A program made the translations under genes and the position numbers. The notes beneath the pieces were generated by a model that saw only the letters and a program-made list of their open reading frames with translations, did no database searches and was not told where the DNA came from. 64,000 nt of DNA. Source: Streptomyces sp. NBC_01262. Lineage in GTDB: Bacteria > Actinomycetota > Actinomycetes > Streptomycetales > Streptomycetaceae. Location: assembly GCF_036226365.1 (NCBI RefSeq), contig NZ_CP108462.1, positions 8,724,001-8,788,000 of the forward strand. The letters run 5' to 3'. Below are positions 43,659 to 51,427 of the stretch, one piece after another. The stretch's first letter is position 1, and each line of letters opens with the position of its first letter.

Positions 43659-44825
43659 TCAGATGAGGCGACGGCTCCACCGGCCCAGGCCCGTGGGCTC
43701 GCGGCCGGGGAGTACCGCACTCCAGTACAGCCGCTGGGCCGCCCGGGCGCCTGCGTGGGCGAGGCGGGACTCGTGGCCCGGCCGCGCTTCGGTGTCGTAC
43801 GTGGAGTCCAGGAGCAGTGCTCTGCCGAAGCCCGTCTCGACGCGGCAGGCCGCGTGACCGTCGTACGAGGCGTCCAGCGGCTCGTCCGCGAGGAAGCGGC
43901 GGATGTTGTGGACCAGCGTCCCGGCCTGGGAGGAGACGGCCGATGTGCTCCGCGGGACGGGCAGTCCGGCGGCGTCGCCCAGGGCGAAGACGTTGGGCTT
44001 GGCCTTGCACTGGAGGGTGTGCCGGTCGACGGTGACGAAGCCGCGCCCGTCGGCCAGGCCCGGGGAGCGGACCATCCAGGGTGCGCCCCTGAGCTGCGGG
44101 AACACCACCGCCAGGTCGAACGCGATCTCATGGCCCTCGTCGGTGAGCAGGCGGCCGTTCTCGCCGTCGATGACAGAGGTGGTGAACCTCGGCGTCATCC
44201 GGATCCACTTCTCCTCCAGCAGCTGGCCCAGGGCCCGGGAGGCCTCCGGCCGGCTGCCGGCACCGTTCAGGGGGGTGACGCAGGCCAGCTCGACGCGATC
44301 GCGGATCTTCCGCCTGCGGAAGTACCAGTCGGCGAGAAAGCAGAACTCCAGGGGCTCCACAGGAGTGCCGGCGGCTGTGCCGGCGATGTCGACGACCAGG
44401 CGGCCGCCGTCGAAGCGGCGCAGCGCGTCACGCAGTGCCACAGCGCTCGGGAGGTCGTGGAAGGGCAGAACCCCGGCGGCCGACGGCCCGGGTGTCGGAG
44501 CCGCCCCGGTGGCCAGGACCAGTACGTCGTAGTGGTAGGAGGATCCGTCGGTGAAGTGGACGGTGTCCGTGTCGAGGTCGACGCGGTCGGCTTCGGCCTT
44601 GCGGAAGCCGATGCCGTCGGCGAGCTGACGGGAGGCGGGCCGGACGATGCGGCTCGGTTCGGCGAGCCCGAAGGGGACGGAGACCAGGGCGGGCCGGCAG
44701 AGGTGGTCGTCGACCTTGTCGACCACGACGATCCCGAACTCGCTCTCGTCATAGTGACGCCGCAGCCGGTTCGCCGCGAGTGTGCCCGCGACGCCGCTTC
44801 CCAGAATGACAATGCGCCTGTTCAT
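43659..44825 (-). CDS. FAD-dependent pyridine-nucleotide/sulfide:quinone-type oxidoreductase
   Basis: The 388-residue flavoprotein has the N-terminal FAD motif ILGSGVAGTLAANRLRR, the linker motif VLATGAAPTPGP, and the second FAD motif NVFALGDAAGLPVPRS. The overall pattern resembles sulfide:quinone reductases and type II NADH dehydrogenases. Which cysteines could do sulfide chemistry cannot be decided by eye, so the substrate is open. The ATG at 44825 is 38 bp from a pair of dormancy boxes shared with the divergent kinase gene, and a nitroreductase gene follows 14 bp downstream. It may feed electrons to quinone when oxygen is scarce. Confidence 0.83.
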   Translation of the reverse strand: MNRRIVILGSGVAGTLAANRLRRHYDESEFGIVVVDKVDDHLCRPALVSVPFGLAEPSRIVRPASRQLADGIGFRKAEADRVDLDTDTVHFTDGSSYHYDVLVLATGAAPTPGPSAAGVLPFHDLPSAVALRDALRRFDGGRLVVDIAGTAAGTPVEPLEFCFLADWYFRRRKIRDRVELACVTPLNGAGSRPEASRALGQLLEEKWIRMTPRFTTSVIDGENGRLLTDEGHEIAFDLAVVFPQLRGAPWMVRSPGLADGRGFVTVDRHTLQCKAKPNVFALGDAAGLPVPRSTSAVSSQAGTLVHNIRRFLADEPLDASYDGHAACRVETGFGRALLLDSTYDTEARPGHESRLAHAGARAAQRLYWSAVLPGREPTGLGRWSRRLI

Positions 44826-44862
44826 GAGGCCACTGTCCGCCCGGTCCGCCCGTCGGTGGCAG

Positions 44863-44898
44863 GGTCCGACCGTCCCTGTGGACAAGGCCGTTCGGGCA
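44863..44898. promoter_or_regulatory. Paired dormancy boxes between oxidoreductase and kinase genes
   Basis: GGTCCGACCGTCCC (44863-44876, 10 of 12) and AGGCCGTTCGGGCA (44885-44898, 9 of 12) have centres 22 bp apart. They lie 37 bp from the minus-strand ATG (44825) and 104 bp from the plus-strand GTG (45003). Either or both divergent genes may be controlled, including autoregulation of the sensor kinase. Confidence 0.62.
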
Positions 44899-45002
44899 CC
44901 TGTTTCGAGGCGGTGGTGAGGGCTGCCGGGAGACCGGGCGGCCGATACGGTGGACACGTACGTGTGTGCGGTCTTTCGATTCGAATCTGTACGGAGGAAC
45001 CG

Positions 45003-46727
45003 GTGGGCGAAAGCGGCGTCGAGAACAGTGAATCGCTGCCGCGGCTGCGGCTGGATGAGCTGCTGGACGAGCTGCAGGTCCGGATCAACGCGGTGCGCGG
45101 GACGCGGGACCGGGTGCACAGCTTGCTGGAGGCGGTGCTGTCGGTCGGCCGGGAGCTGGATCTGTCGCAGGTGCTGCAGCGGATCGTCGAGTCGGCGGTG
45201 CTGCTGGTGGACGCCGAGTACGGGGCGCTGGGGGTGATCGACGAGGAGCAGGCGGAGCGGCTGTCACAGTTCCTGCCGGTGGGGATGACCGAGGAGCAGA
45301 TCGCGGCGATCGGCCCGCTGCCCTCGGGGCACGGGATTCTGGGGGAGCTGATCCGGCACCCGGAGCCGTTGCGGCTGGAGGAGATCTCCGACCATCCGGC
45401 CTCGTACGGCTTCCCGGCGAACCATCCGCCGATGCACTCGTTCCTGGGGGTGCCGATCCGGGTGCGGGACGAGGTGTTCGGCAATATCTACCTGACGGAG
45501 AAGCGGGGCGGCCAGAAGTTCGACGGCGAGGACGAGACCGTGCTGTCCACCCTGGCGGTGGCGGCCGGGGTGGCGATCGAGAACGCGCGGCTGTACGAGG
45601 AGTCACGGCTGCGTCAGCGCTGGCTGGAGGCGAACTCGGCGATCACCAGCGGTCTGCTGTCCGGAATCGACGGGGACCGGGTCCTGGAGCTGATCGTGGA
45701 CCACGCCCGGGGCATCCTGAACGCGGATCTGGGAGCGCTGGCGGTGCCGGTGGACGGGTCGGCAGATCTTCAGGTGGCGCTGGCCACGGGGACCGATGCC
45801 GAGTCCCACCGGGGGCTGGTGCTGCCGCGCGAGGGCTCGTTCGTGGGGGCGGCCATCCTGGCCGAGGAGACGATCACCAGCGCCGAGGTCGCGAAGGACC
45901 CCCGGGTCACCGCGGGGCCGCCGCGATGGGCGGGACTCGGTCCGGCCATCGCGGTGCCGATGGTGACCGGCGGCGGGGTCAGGGGCGTACTGCTGCTGGC
46001 CAGAGTGGAGGGGGCGGCGGCCTTCACTCAGGCGGAGGCGGCGCCCTTGCTGGGTTTCGCCGGGCAGGCGGCGGTGGCGATGGAGCTGGCGGAGCGGCGG
46101 CGGGACGCCGAGCAGATCGCCCTGTTCGAGGACCGGGACCGGATCGCCCGTGATCTGCACGACCTGGCCATCCAGCGGCTCTTCGCCACCGGCATGACCC
46201 TGCAGAGCACCCTGCGCTTCGTCGACCGGCCCGAGGGGACCGAGCGGCTGCTGCGGGCGGTGGACGATCTGGACGAGACCATCAAGATCATCCGGTCGAC
46301 GATCTTCGGGCTGCGCACGCATGACGCCGGCCCGGCCGTCCAGGGACTGCGCGTCCGCACCGCCCGGGCGATCGAGGAGGCCGCCCCCGCCCTCGGCTTC
46401 ACCGCGTCCCTGCGCATGGAGGGGCTGGTGGACACCGACGTGCCGGGCAATGTCCGGGACCACGTGGTCGCCGTACTCGGTGAGGCGCTGGCCAATGTCG
46501 GGCGGCACGCGCAGGCCTCCTCCGCCGATGTCTCGCTCGTGGTCCGCTCCGGTGAGCTGACCCTGACGGTCGCGGACAACGGCGTGGGCATACCGGACGG
46601 CGGCCGCCGCAGCGGGCTGCGAAACCTCGCCGAGCGCGCCCAGCTGCTCGGCGGCGAGCTGACGATCGACGCGCCCTCCGGCAGCGGCACCCGTCTGGTG
46701 TGGCGGGTGCCCCTGCCCGTCGGCTGA
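45003..46727 (+). CDS. DevS/OsdK-like GAF-GAF sensor histidine kinase
   Basis: The 574-residue cytoplasmic kinase has GAF-A (about 55-200), GAF-B (about 220-370), a HisKA_3 domain with phospho-acceptor His386 (RDLHDLAIQRLFATG) and a HATPase domain (NGVGIPDGGRRSGLRN). It aligns by eye with mycobacterial DosS/DosT and streptomycete OsdK. His141 in GFPANHPPM occupies the region of the DosS heme-ligating histidine, so GAF-A may bind heme and sense oxygen, NO or redox state; this is inference. The GTG at 45003 has a GGAGG 5 bases upstream. Its partner regulator lies 1.1 kb away on the other strand, separated by a nitroreductase gene. Confidence 0.92.
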   Translation: MGESGVENSESLPRLRLDELLDELQVRINAVRGTRDRVHSLLEAVLSVGRELDLSQVLQRIVESAVLLVDAEYGALGVIDEEQAERLSQFLPVGMTEEQIAAIGPLPSGHGILGELIRHPEPLRLEEISDHPASYGFPANHPPMHSFLGVPIRVRDEVFGNIYLTEKRGGQKFDGEDETVLSTLAVAAGVAIENARLYEESRLRQRWLEANSAITSGLLSGIDGDRVLELIVDHARGILNADLGALAVPVDGSADLQVALATGTDAESHRGLVLPREGSFVGAAILAEETITSAEVAKDPRVTAGPPRWAGLGPAIAVPMVTGGGVRGVLLLARVEGAAAFTQAEAAPLLGFAGQAAVAMELAERRRDAEQIALFEDRDRIARDLHDLAIQRLFATGMTLQSTLRFVDRPEGTERLLRAVDDLDETIKIIRSTIFGLRTHDAGPAVQGLRVRTARAIEEAAPALGFTASLRMEGLVDTDVPGNVRDHVVAVLGEALANVGRHAQASSADVSLVVRSGELTLTVADNGVGIPDGGRRSGLRNLAERAQLLGGELTIDAPSGSGTRLVWRVPLPVG

Positions 46728-46735
46728 GCGACGGA

Positions 46736-47716
46736 TCAGTCCTCACGCAGTTCTCGCGCGGGGCGGCGGGGAGTGGCCGGACCGGGCGGTCCGTAGCCCA
46801 GGCGTATGAGCATCTGTACGTGCGCGGGGGCTTCGCGCCGGCCGTGCAGGGCGCCGTGCAGCGCGCCCCGCAGGTCCGGCCATTCAAGGGCCTGGTGCAG
46901 CATCGAGGCGCGCGCCGAGCGGGCGGTGGCGACCAGCAGGATCTGCTCCAGGGCCTGGCCGGCCCGCAGCCAGTCGGCGCGGCGGTCGTGGGCGGTGGTC
47001 AGTACGGCGATGAGCGGCCGGCCCTCGAACGTGGCCATCGGAAGCCCGTTCGCCGGACGCACACCCGAGAAGTCCCGCACCGGCAGGCGGCCCGTCGCAT
47101 CCTGCGGGCCCAGCGCGGCCCCGTTCAGCCCGTCCGAGGCACCTTCCCGGATCCAGTTGCGGGTCTCCGCCCGGCGGCCCGGGTCCTCGGCGTTGCGGCG
47201 CTCCGCCGTGGCGGTGACCCGCAGCAGACGCATCGTCTCCTCGTGATCCGGCAGAGTCAGCACGACGCCCTCCGCGTGTGCGGCCTCGGTCAGTTCGGAC
47301 AGCAGTATCGGCGGCAAGTGCCGTCCGGAGAACGGGAAGCGGCTGGTGTGCCGCCGCCACAGCACGTCGTACAGGTCCGGGCGGTGGCTGCTGGTCCCGG
47401 CGGGCCCGGCCAGCCGTACGGAGGCGAGCAGCTCCGGCTCGCCGGGGTGCGGCAGCAGACGCACGACGGGCTCCCAGCCGAAGTGGGCGACGGCGACCCG
47501 GAGGTTGAACAGTGCCGCGCCGACCGAGACGTGCAGCGCGCGCCCCAGCGGGTCGGTGTGCCGCAGGCCGCGCTCGGGGGCGGCGCGGACCTCCAGGGTG
47601 GAGGTGTCGGGGTCCAGGCGGTAGCGCCACGGCTGGGTGTTGTGGATCGACGGGGCGGCGACGGCGGCGGAGATGAGCTTCTCCAGCGTCGCCGCGTCGA
47701 GGGTCGTGGGTCGCAT
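46736..47716 (-). CDS. Acg-family nitroreductase-like protein (copy 3)
   Basis: The 326-residue protein has APSIHNTQPWRYR near the N-terminus, ALFNLRVAVAHFGWEPVVRL and DWLRAGQALEQILLVA, as in the other two copies and in Rv2032/Rv3131. It is convergent with the kinase gene (8 bp between stops) and sits between the kinase and its regulator. A pair of dormancy boxes lies 61 bp upstream of its ATG at 47716. Enzymatic activity is uncertain for this family. Confidence 0.88.
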   Translation of the reverse strand: MRPTTLDAATLEKLISAAVAAPSIHNTQPWRYRLDPDTSTLEVRAAPERGLRHTDPLGRALHVSVGAALFNLRVAVAHFGWEPVVRLLPHPGEPELLASVRLAGPAGTSSHRPDLYDVLWRRHTSRFPFSGRHLPPILLSELTEAAHAEGVVLTLPDHEETMRLLRVTATAERRNAEDPGRRAETRNWIREGASDGLNGAALGPQDATGRLPVRDFSGVRPANGLPMATFEGRPLIAVLTTAHDRRADWLRAGQALEQILLVATARSARASMLHQALEWPDLRGALHGALHGRREAPAHVQMLIRLGYGPPGPATPRRPARELRED

Positions 47717-47777
47717 GTCCTGCTCCTCCCGGCGTGGCCTGGGATCAGACTCCTGCGGGCGGGAGGCCGGCCGGGAG

Positions 47778-47813
47778 GGGCCGTCGGTCCCGGCAGCCGG
47801 GACCGGTCGGCCC
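47778..47813. promoter_or_regulatory. Paired dormancy boxes upstream of nitroreductase copy 3
   Basis: GGGCCGTCGGTCCC (47778-47791, 10 of 12) and GGACCGGTCGGCCC (47800-47813, 11 of 12) have centres 22 bp apart. They fill the gap between the regulator stop (47819) and the nitroreductase start (47716). This is one of the best-conserved pairs in the window. Confidence 0.7.
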
Positions 47814-47818
47814 CGATG

Positions 47819-48523
47819 TCAGCGCCGGTGGGGTTCGGAGGAGGACTGCGGGCCGGCCTGGGTGGCGAGGACGGCGGCCTGGATACGGCGTTCGACGCCG
47901 AGTTTGGCGAGCAGACGGGAGATGTGGTTCTTGACCGTCTTCTCCGACAGGTAGAGCCGCTGGCCGATCTGCCGGTTGGTCAGCCCCTCGCCGATCAGGC
48001 CGAGGATCTCGCGTTCGCGCGGGGTGAGCGAGGCCATCACCGCGTCCTGCGGCTGCTCCTGCGGGGCATCGTCGCCGCGCAGGCTGCTCATCAGCCGGGT
48101 GGTGGTGGCCGGGTCGAGCATCGACTGCCCGGAGGCAACCGTACGGACGGCGGCGATCAGGTCGGAGCCCTTGATCTGCTTCAGCACATAGCCGGAGGCA
48201 CCGGCCATGATCGCGTCCAGCAGGGCGTCGTCGTCATCGAAGGACGTCAGCATCAGGCACGCCAGCTCCGGCATACGCGAGCGCAGCTCGCGGCAGACCG
48301 TGATCCCGTCGCCGTCGGGCAGCCGCACGTCCAGTATCGCGACGTCGGGGCGCAGCGCCGGGCCGCGGGCGAGGGCGTGGTCGATCGTCCCGGCCTCGCC
48401 GACGACCTCGATGTCGGGCTCGGCGTCGAGCAGGTCGTGCACGCCGCGCCGGACCACTTCGTGGTCGTCGAGCAGGAACACCCGGATCGGTGTCTGCGGG
48501 GAGAATGCCCGTGCCTCGGTCAT
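47819..48523 (-). CDS. DevR/OsdR-like response regulator
   Basis: The 234-residue regulator has a receiver domain (VFLLDDHEVV, phospho-acceptor Asp65 in AILDVRLPD, and Lys in YVLKQIKG). Its NarL/LuxR-type helix-turn-helix (LTPREREILGLIGEGLTN ... KTVKNHISRLLAKLGVERR) is the same arrangement as DevR/DosR and OsdR. It is the presumed partner of the GAF-GAF kinase at 45003 and the presumed ligand of the GGGCCG-NN-CGGCCC boxes. One box lies 69 bp upstream of its own ATG, suggesting positive autoregulation. The open frame continues upstream, but the ATG at 48523 gives the family N-terminus. Confidence 0.92.
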   Translation of the reverse strand: MTEARAFSPQTPIRVFLLDDHEVVRRGVHDLLDAEPDIEVVGEAGTIDHALARGPALRPDVAILDVRLPDGDGITVCRELRSRMPELACLMLTSFDDDDALLDAIMAGASGYVLKQIKGSDLIAAVRTVASGQSMLDPATTTRLMSSLRGDDAPQEQPQDAVMASLTPREREILGLIGEGLTNRQIGQRLYLSEKTVKNHISRLLAKLGVERRIQAAVLATQAGPQSSSEPHRR

Positions 48524-48592
48524 GACTGTCCTTCGCGCTCTCGTGATCTCGTCCTCGAAACGATCGTGGACCGTCCGGCCGGTGCCGCAACA

Positions 48593-48606
48593 GGGCCGAA
48601 CGGTCC
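48593..48606. promoter_or_regulatory. Single dormancy box between the regulator and Rv1733c-like genes
   Basis: GGGCCGAACGGTCC (48593-48606, 11 of 12) is 69 bp from the regulator ATG (48523) and 113 bp from the plus-strand ATG (48720). No good second copy was found 20-22 bp to either side. A separate hairpin, GTCCCC-CGTC-GGGGAC (48635-48650), lies between the box and the plus-strand gene. Confidence 0.6.
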
Positions 48607-48719
48607 CATGCTGCCCCACCACCGGCGTCCGGATGTCCCCCGTCGGGGACCTGGTCGGCTCTCTTCTCCGCGCCGTGGGAGTGGGACGGTCTTCGTACGA
48701 ATCCGGAAGGGGGTAGGCG

Positions 48720-49292
48720 ATGTCCACAAAGGTGCGGCTCTGGCGCTGGCGGCGCAACCCGCTCAAGCGAAGGTCGGATGTCACGGAGGCATGGGTGGTC
48801 CTGGCGGCAGGTGTACTGGTGGCCGTCGGAGCCCCGGCGGTCGGTGCCGCCACCGCGATAGGGGTGGAGGACGCAACGCTGAGCGCGAGCCAGAACTGGC
48901 ACACCGCGTCTGCCGTGCTCACCCAGGACGCCGCCGCGGAGTCGACCGTCTACGGCGGTTCGGACAGCGGCAAGGTCCGCGCGTCCGTCCGCTGGACCGC
49001 GTCCGGCGGCACCGCGCACACCGGCAAGGCACTGGTGAAGCCCGGCACCGACTCCGGCGCCCGGACCACGATCTGGCTCGACGAGCACGGTGCGCTGAAG
49101 GACCCGCCGGCCACGCCCGCCGAGGCCACGGCTCAGGGGATCTTCTTCGGATCGGTCGCCGCGGGGGGCGTCGGCTTGCTGGTGCTGGGCGGTCGCTGGG
49201 CCGTACGGCTGCGGCTGGACCGCCGCCGGGCGGGGGAGTGGGAGAACGAGTGGGCCGAGGTGGGCCCGAAGTGGGGACACCGCACGGCGTAG
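48720..49292 (+). CDS. Rv1733c-like membrane protein
   Basis: The 190-residue protein has a basic cytoplasmic start (RLWRWRRNPLKRRSD), a membrane helix (about 25-48), an extracytoplasmic domain of about 90 residues, a second helix (about 140-163), and a charged C-terminal tail. This is the layout of the Rv1733c family, a DosR-regulated mycobacterial latency antigen of unknown function. An AAGGGGG site precedes the ATG. The gene is divergent from the response regulator and ends at a very strong hairpin. Confidence 0.82.
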   Translation: MSTKVRLWRWRRNPLKRRSDVTEAWVVLAAGVLVAVGAPAVGAATAIGVEDATLSASQNWHTASAVLTQDAAAESTVYGGSDSGKVRASVRWTASGGTAHTGKALVKPGTDSGARTTIWLDEHGALKDPPATPAEATAQGIFFGSVAAGGVGLLVLGGRWAVRLRLDRRRAGEWENEWAEVGPKWGHRTA

Positions 49293-49317
49293 CCGGGCTG
49301 GTGACGGGGCTGGAGCT

Positions 49318-49356
49318 CAGCGGCCCGGCGGTGCTGATCGCACCGCCGGGCCGCTG
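49318..49356. terminator. 16-bp perfect hairpin between convergent genes
   Basis: CAGCGGCCCGGCGGTG (49318-49333) pairs perfectly with CACCGCCGGGCCGCTG (49341-49356) around a 7-base loop. It lies between the convergent Rv1733c-like and CBS-BON genes and is very probably a bidirectional terminator. Confidence 0.85.
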
Positions 49357-49365
49357 ATCGCCGTA

Positions 49366-49385
49366 CTCACCGGCTAGCCGGTGAG
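49366..49385. repeat. 20-bp perfect palindrome at the CBS-BON stop codon
   Basis: CTCACCGGCTAGCCGGTGAG reads the same on both strands and contains the TGA stop of the minus-strand gene. With the hairpin at 49318-49356 it makes a double inverted-repeat region between convergent genes. It probably assists termination; a protein-binding role is possible but unsupported. Confidence 0.5.
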
Positions 49386-50026
49386 CTCGCGGTGAGCTCG
49401 CACCGGATGTCCACGACGCCTTCGACCGCGCGGGCCAGCCGGGCCGCCACGGGGACCAGGGCGGTGTCGCGTATCGTCCCGGCGAGGGTGACCACGCCCT
49501 CCTTCACCTGTACCCGGACGGCCGGGGGCTCGCCGGGGAAGAGGTACGCGACCACCTCACGGCGCACCTCCTCCTCGATGTCCTCGTCGGGTCGCAGGAA
49601 GACCTTGAGCAGGTCACTGCGGCTGACGATGCCGGTGAGCATCCCCTCGGCGTCGACGACGGGCAGCCGCTTGACGCGCCGCTGGGCCATGGCCCTGGCG
49701 GCCTGGGAGAGAGTGGAATCGGCGTGGATGGAGACGGCCGGAGTCGTCATCAGGTCTCCGGCGGTCAGCGCCCCCGCCTTGCCGAGGTCGTCGAGCCGGC
49801 GCAGCTGCTCGAAGCGGGTGGGGTCGCTGTCCCGGAACTCCTCCTTGGGCAGCAGGTCCGCCTCCGAGACCACGCCGATGACACGTCCGTCACCCGCCAG
49901 GACCGGCAGAGCGCTGACCTTCCACTGCTCCATCGTCCGGACGATCTCCTTGAACCGGGCGTCACGGCCGAGGGCGACGACGGTCTGGGTCATCACATCG
50001 CTCACGATGTGCGGGGTGCCGTGCAT
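49367..50026 (-). CDS. CBS-pair and BON domain protein (copy 1)
   Basis: The 219-residue protein has two CBS motifs (SDVMTQTVVALGRDARFKEI and GDLMTTPAVSIHADSTL, about 1-150), followed by a C-terminal BON domain (VKEGVVTLAGTIRDTALV, about 155-215). CBS pairs bind adenosine nucleotides; BON domains usually contact membranes or other proteins. The two-CBS protein Rv2626c (Hrp1) is DosR-induced, so this gene fits the regulon. An AAGGAGGA site precedes the ATG at 50026. It starts 12 bp after the cNMP-domain gene on the same strand, so both probably share one promoter. Confidence 0.88.
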   Translation of the reverse strand: MHGTPHIVSDVMTQTVVALGRDARFKEIVRTMEQWKVSALPVLAGDGRVIGVVSEADLLPKEEFRDSDPTRFEQLRRLDDLGKAGALTAGDLMTTPAVSIHADSTLSQAARAMAQRRVKRLPVVDAEGMLTGIVSRSDLLKVFLRPDEDIEEEVRREVVAYLFPGEPPAVRVQVKEGVVTLAGTIRDTALVPVAARLARAVEGVVDIRCELTASSPASR

Positions 50027-50037
50027 GGGATCCTCCT

Positions 50038-50496
50038 TCACCGCAGGGGGCCGCTGCCCTGGGGCCCGTAAAGGTCGAGCAGCCGGGTGCGGGCGCCCTG
50101 CAGCCGGTGGGCGACGATCTCGGCGATCCGGCGGGAGATGGCCCGCCCGAACACCGGGTCGGCCTCGATCAGGGCCCGCACGACGGTGGCGTCGAACTCC
50201 AGCGCCCGTACGGGGCTCTGGGCCTCCGCGCCCAGGTGCCAGGTGTAGGGCGGGAAGAGCCACGACCAGCCGAGCAGATCGCCGGAGCCGAGGGTCTCGA
50301 CGACGGCGGGGCGGCGGCCGGGGACGTGCACGTCGAGGGTGACCGAGCCGGTGTGGATGATCCAGAAACGGTCGGCCTTGCGACCCTCTTCGAAGATCCG
50401 GGTCCCCGCGGGGAAGGACACCTCGCGGGCCAGCTCCATCAGCCGCTCGCGGCCCTCGGGCGGCAGTACGGCGAGGAGATTCGTGGTGGTGGTCAT
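50038..50496 (-). CDS. Stand-alone cyclic-nucleotide-binding-domain protein
   Basis: The 152-residue protein is a single cNMP-binding (Crp-like) domain. It has the beta-roll start FPAGTRIFEEGRKADRFWII, the loop LGSGDLLGWSWLF and a C-terminal helix (AISRRIAEIVAHRL). There is no helix-turn-helix, so it is not a transcription factor by itself. The phosphate-binding-cassette arginine is not obvious, so ligand binding is uncertain. It is followed by a CBS-BON gene at 11 bp and preceded by a pair of dormancy boxes 87 bp or more upstream of the ATG. Confidence 0.83.
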   Translation of the reverse strand: MTTTTNLLAVLPPEGRERLMELAREVSFPAGTRIFEEGRKADRFWIIHTGSVTLDVHVPGRRPAVVETLGSGDLLGWSWLFPPYTWHLGAEAQSPVRALEFDATVVRALIEADPVFGRAISRRIAEIVAHRLQGARTRLLDLYGPQGSGPLR

Positions 50497-50583
50497 GTGA
50501 CGGCCCTCCGGGCCAGAGATATCGGTTCGTCAGCGGCGGGAGCCGCTCACCACCATCGTGGGTCGGCATCCCGTCCGGGGCAT

Positions 50584-50619
50584 GGGCCGAGCAGTCCCGT
50601 CTCGCCGGCTACTCGGCCC
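50584..50619. promoter_or_regulatory. Paired dormancy boxes upstream of the cNMP-domain gene
   Basis: GGGCCGAGCAGTCC (50584-50597, 10 of 12) and CGGCTACTCGGCCC (50606-50619, 9 of 12) have centres 22 bp apart. They occupy the 133-bp gap between the flavodoxin gene stop and the cNMP gene start at 50496. Confidence 0.62.
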
Positions 50620-50629
50620 ATGCATGGCG

Positions 50630-51151
50630 TCAGCCGTGGTCAGCGGGTTGCGCGGAGCCGCTGAGCCGGGTCGCGATGCCATGAGCCCACGCGCGGATCT
50701 GCTCATGGTCGCGGAAGTCGCCGCCCTTGCCCTGCTTGAGGATCTGGCGGGCGATGAACCCCTGGGCGCCTTCGGTGAGGCTGCCGCCGAACGTCACGTG
50801 GTCGCGGGCGTCCAGGCGGTCGGCGATGCGGCTCACCCCTCGCGCGGGCGGGATGTCGCGTTCCGAGGCGGAGGCGTCGAGCGGGCCGCTGCTGAACAGC
50901 CAGACCGGCCGCTGGGCGAGCGCCTCGCGGTGACGGCGCGCGAAGCTGGTGGCGTCGCGCTGCCAGCGGCCCGCGTACAGGCCCCCTCCCAGCACCACGG
51001 CGTCGTACGCCGCGATGTCGCGGACCGAGGCGGCGGACCGGACGTCGGTGTCGAGGCCCTGCTCGCGCAGTTCCTCGGCGATCCACTCGGCGATGCCGGC
51101 CGTGGCGCCGTTCTTCGTTCCGTAGGCGATGAGGACGCGCTGTGCGGTCAT
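50630..51151 (-). CDS. Flavodoxin-domain protein (HemG-like)
   Basis: The 173-residue protein has the FMN-binding start VLIAYGTKNGATAGIAEWIA and a flavodoxin fold resembling menaquinone-dependent protoporphyrinogen oxidase (HemG) and related flavodoxins. HemG uses quinones instead of oxygen to make heme, which would suit hypoxia, but many such proteins have other redox partners, so the role is inferred. The stop is followed by dormancy boxes of the next unit. The start at 51151 lies 6 bp after the SHOCT gene, within a minus-strand operon. Confidence 0.82.
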   Translation of the reverse strand: MTAQRVLIAYGTKNGATAGIAEWIAEELREQGLDTDVRSAASVRDIAAYDAVVLGGGLYAGRWQRDATSFARRHREALAQRPVWLFSSGPLDASASERDIPPARGVSRIADRLDARDHVTFGGSLTEGAQGFIARQILKQGKGGDFRDHEQIRAWAHGIATRLSGSAQPADHG

Positions 51152-51157
51152 GGTGAT

Positions 51158-51412
51158 TCACCTCTTCTTCTGTGGCGGACCGCCGTATTCCAAGGTGGCG
51201 AGCCGCTGGTAGTACTCGTCGTCGTCGATCTCGCCCCGGGCGAATCGCTCGGCGAGCAGCTGCTGGGGCGTCGGGCCGGGCAGGTGCGGGCCGGCCGCCG
51301 GGCGGCGCAGCAGCGCCATGGCGGCCAGGGCCACCAGCGCCCAGAACCCGACGGTTCCCAGTGCCATGAGGGCGTAGCCCCAGCCGGTCATGCCGTGGTC
51401 GTACATGTACAC
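51158..51412 (-). CDS. Small SHOCT-domain membrane protein
   Basis: The 84-residue protein has one membrane helix (about 10-35) and a C-terminal SHOCT motif (LLAERFARGEIDDDEYYQRL). SHOCT domains are short oligomerisation modules on many small membrane proteins; no enzymatic role is known. It lies 15 bp after a CBS-BON gene and 6 bp before the flavodoxin gene. The exact start is uncertain because ATG, ATG and GTG codons cluster near 51406-51418. Confidence 0.82.
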   Translation of the reverse strand: MYMYDHGMTGWGYALMALGTVGFWALVALAAMALLRRPAAGPHLPGPTPQQLLAERFARGEIDDDEYYQRLATLEYGGPPQKKR

Positions 51413-51427
51413 GGTGTCCGCCTTTCG

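Noticed and set aside
48635..48650. GTCCCC-CGTC-GGGGAC hairpin near the Rv1733c-like gene, considered as a second regulator box
   Set aside because: The half-sites point in the opposite orientation to the consensus (CCC outward) and the spacing from the real box is about 43 bp.
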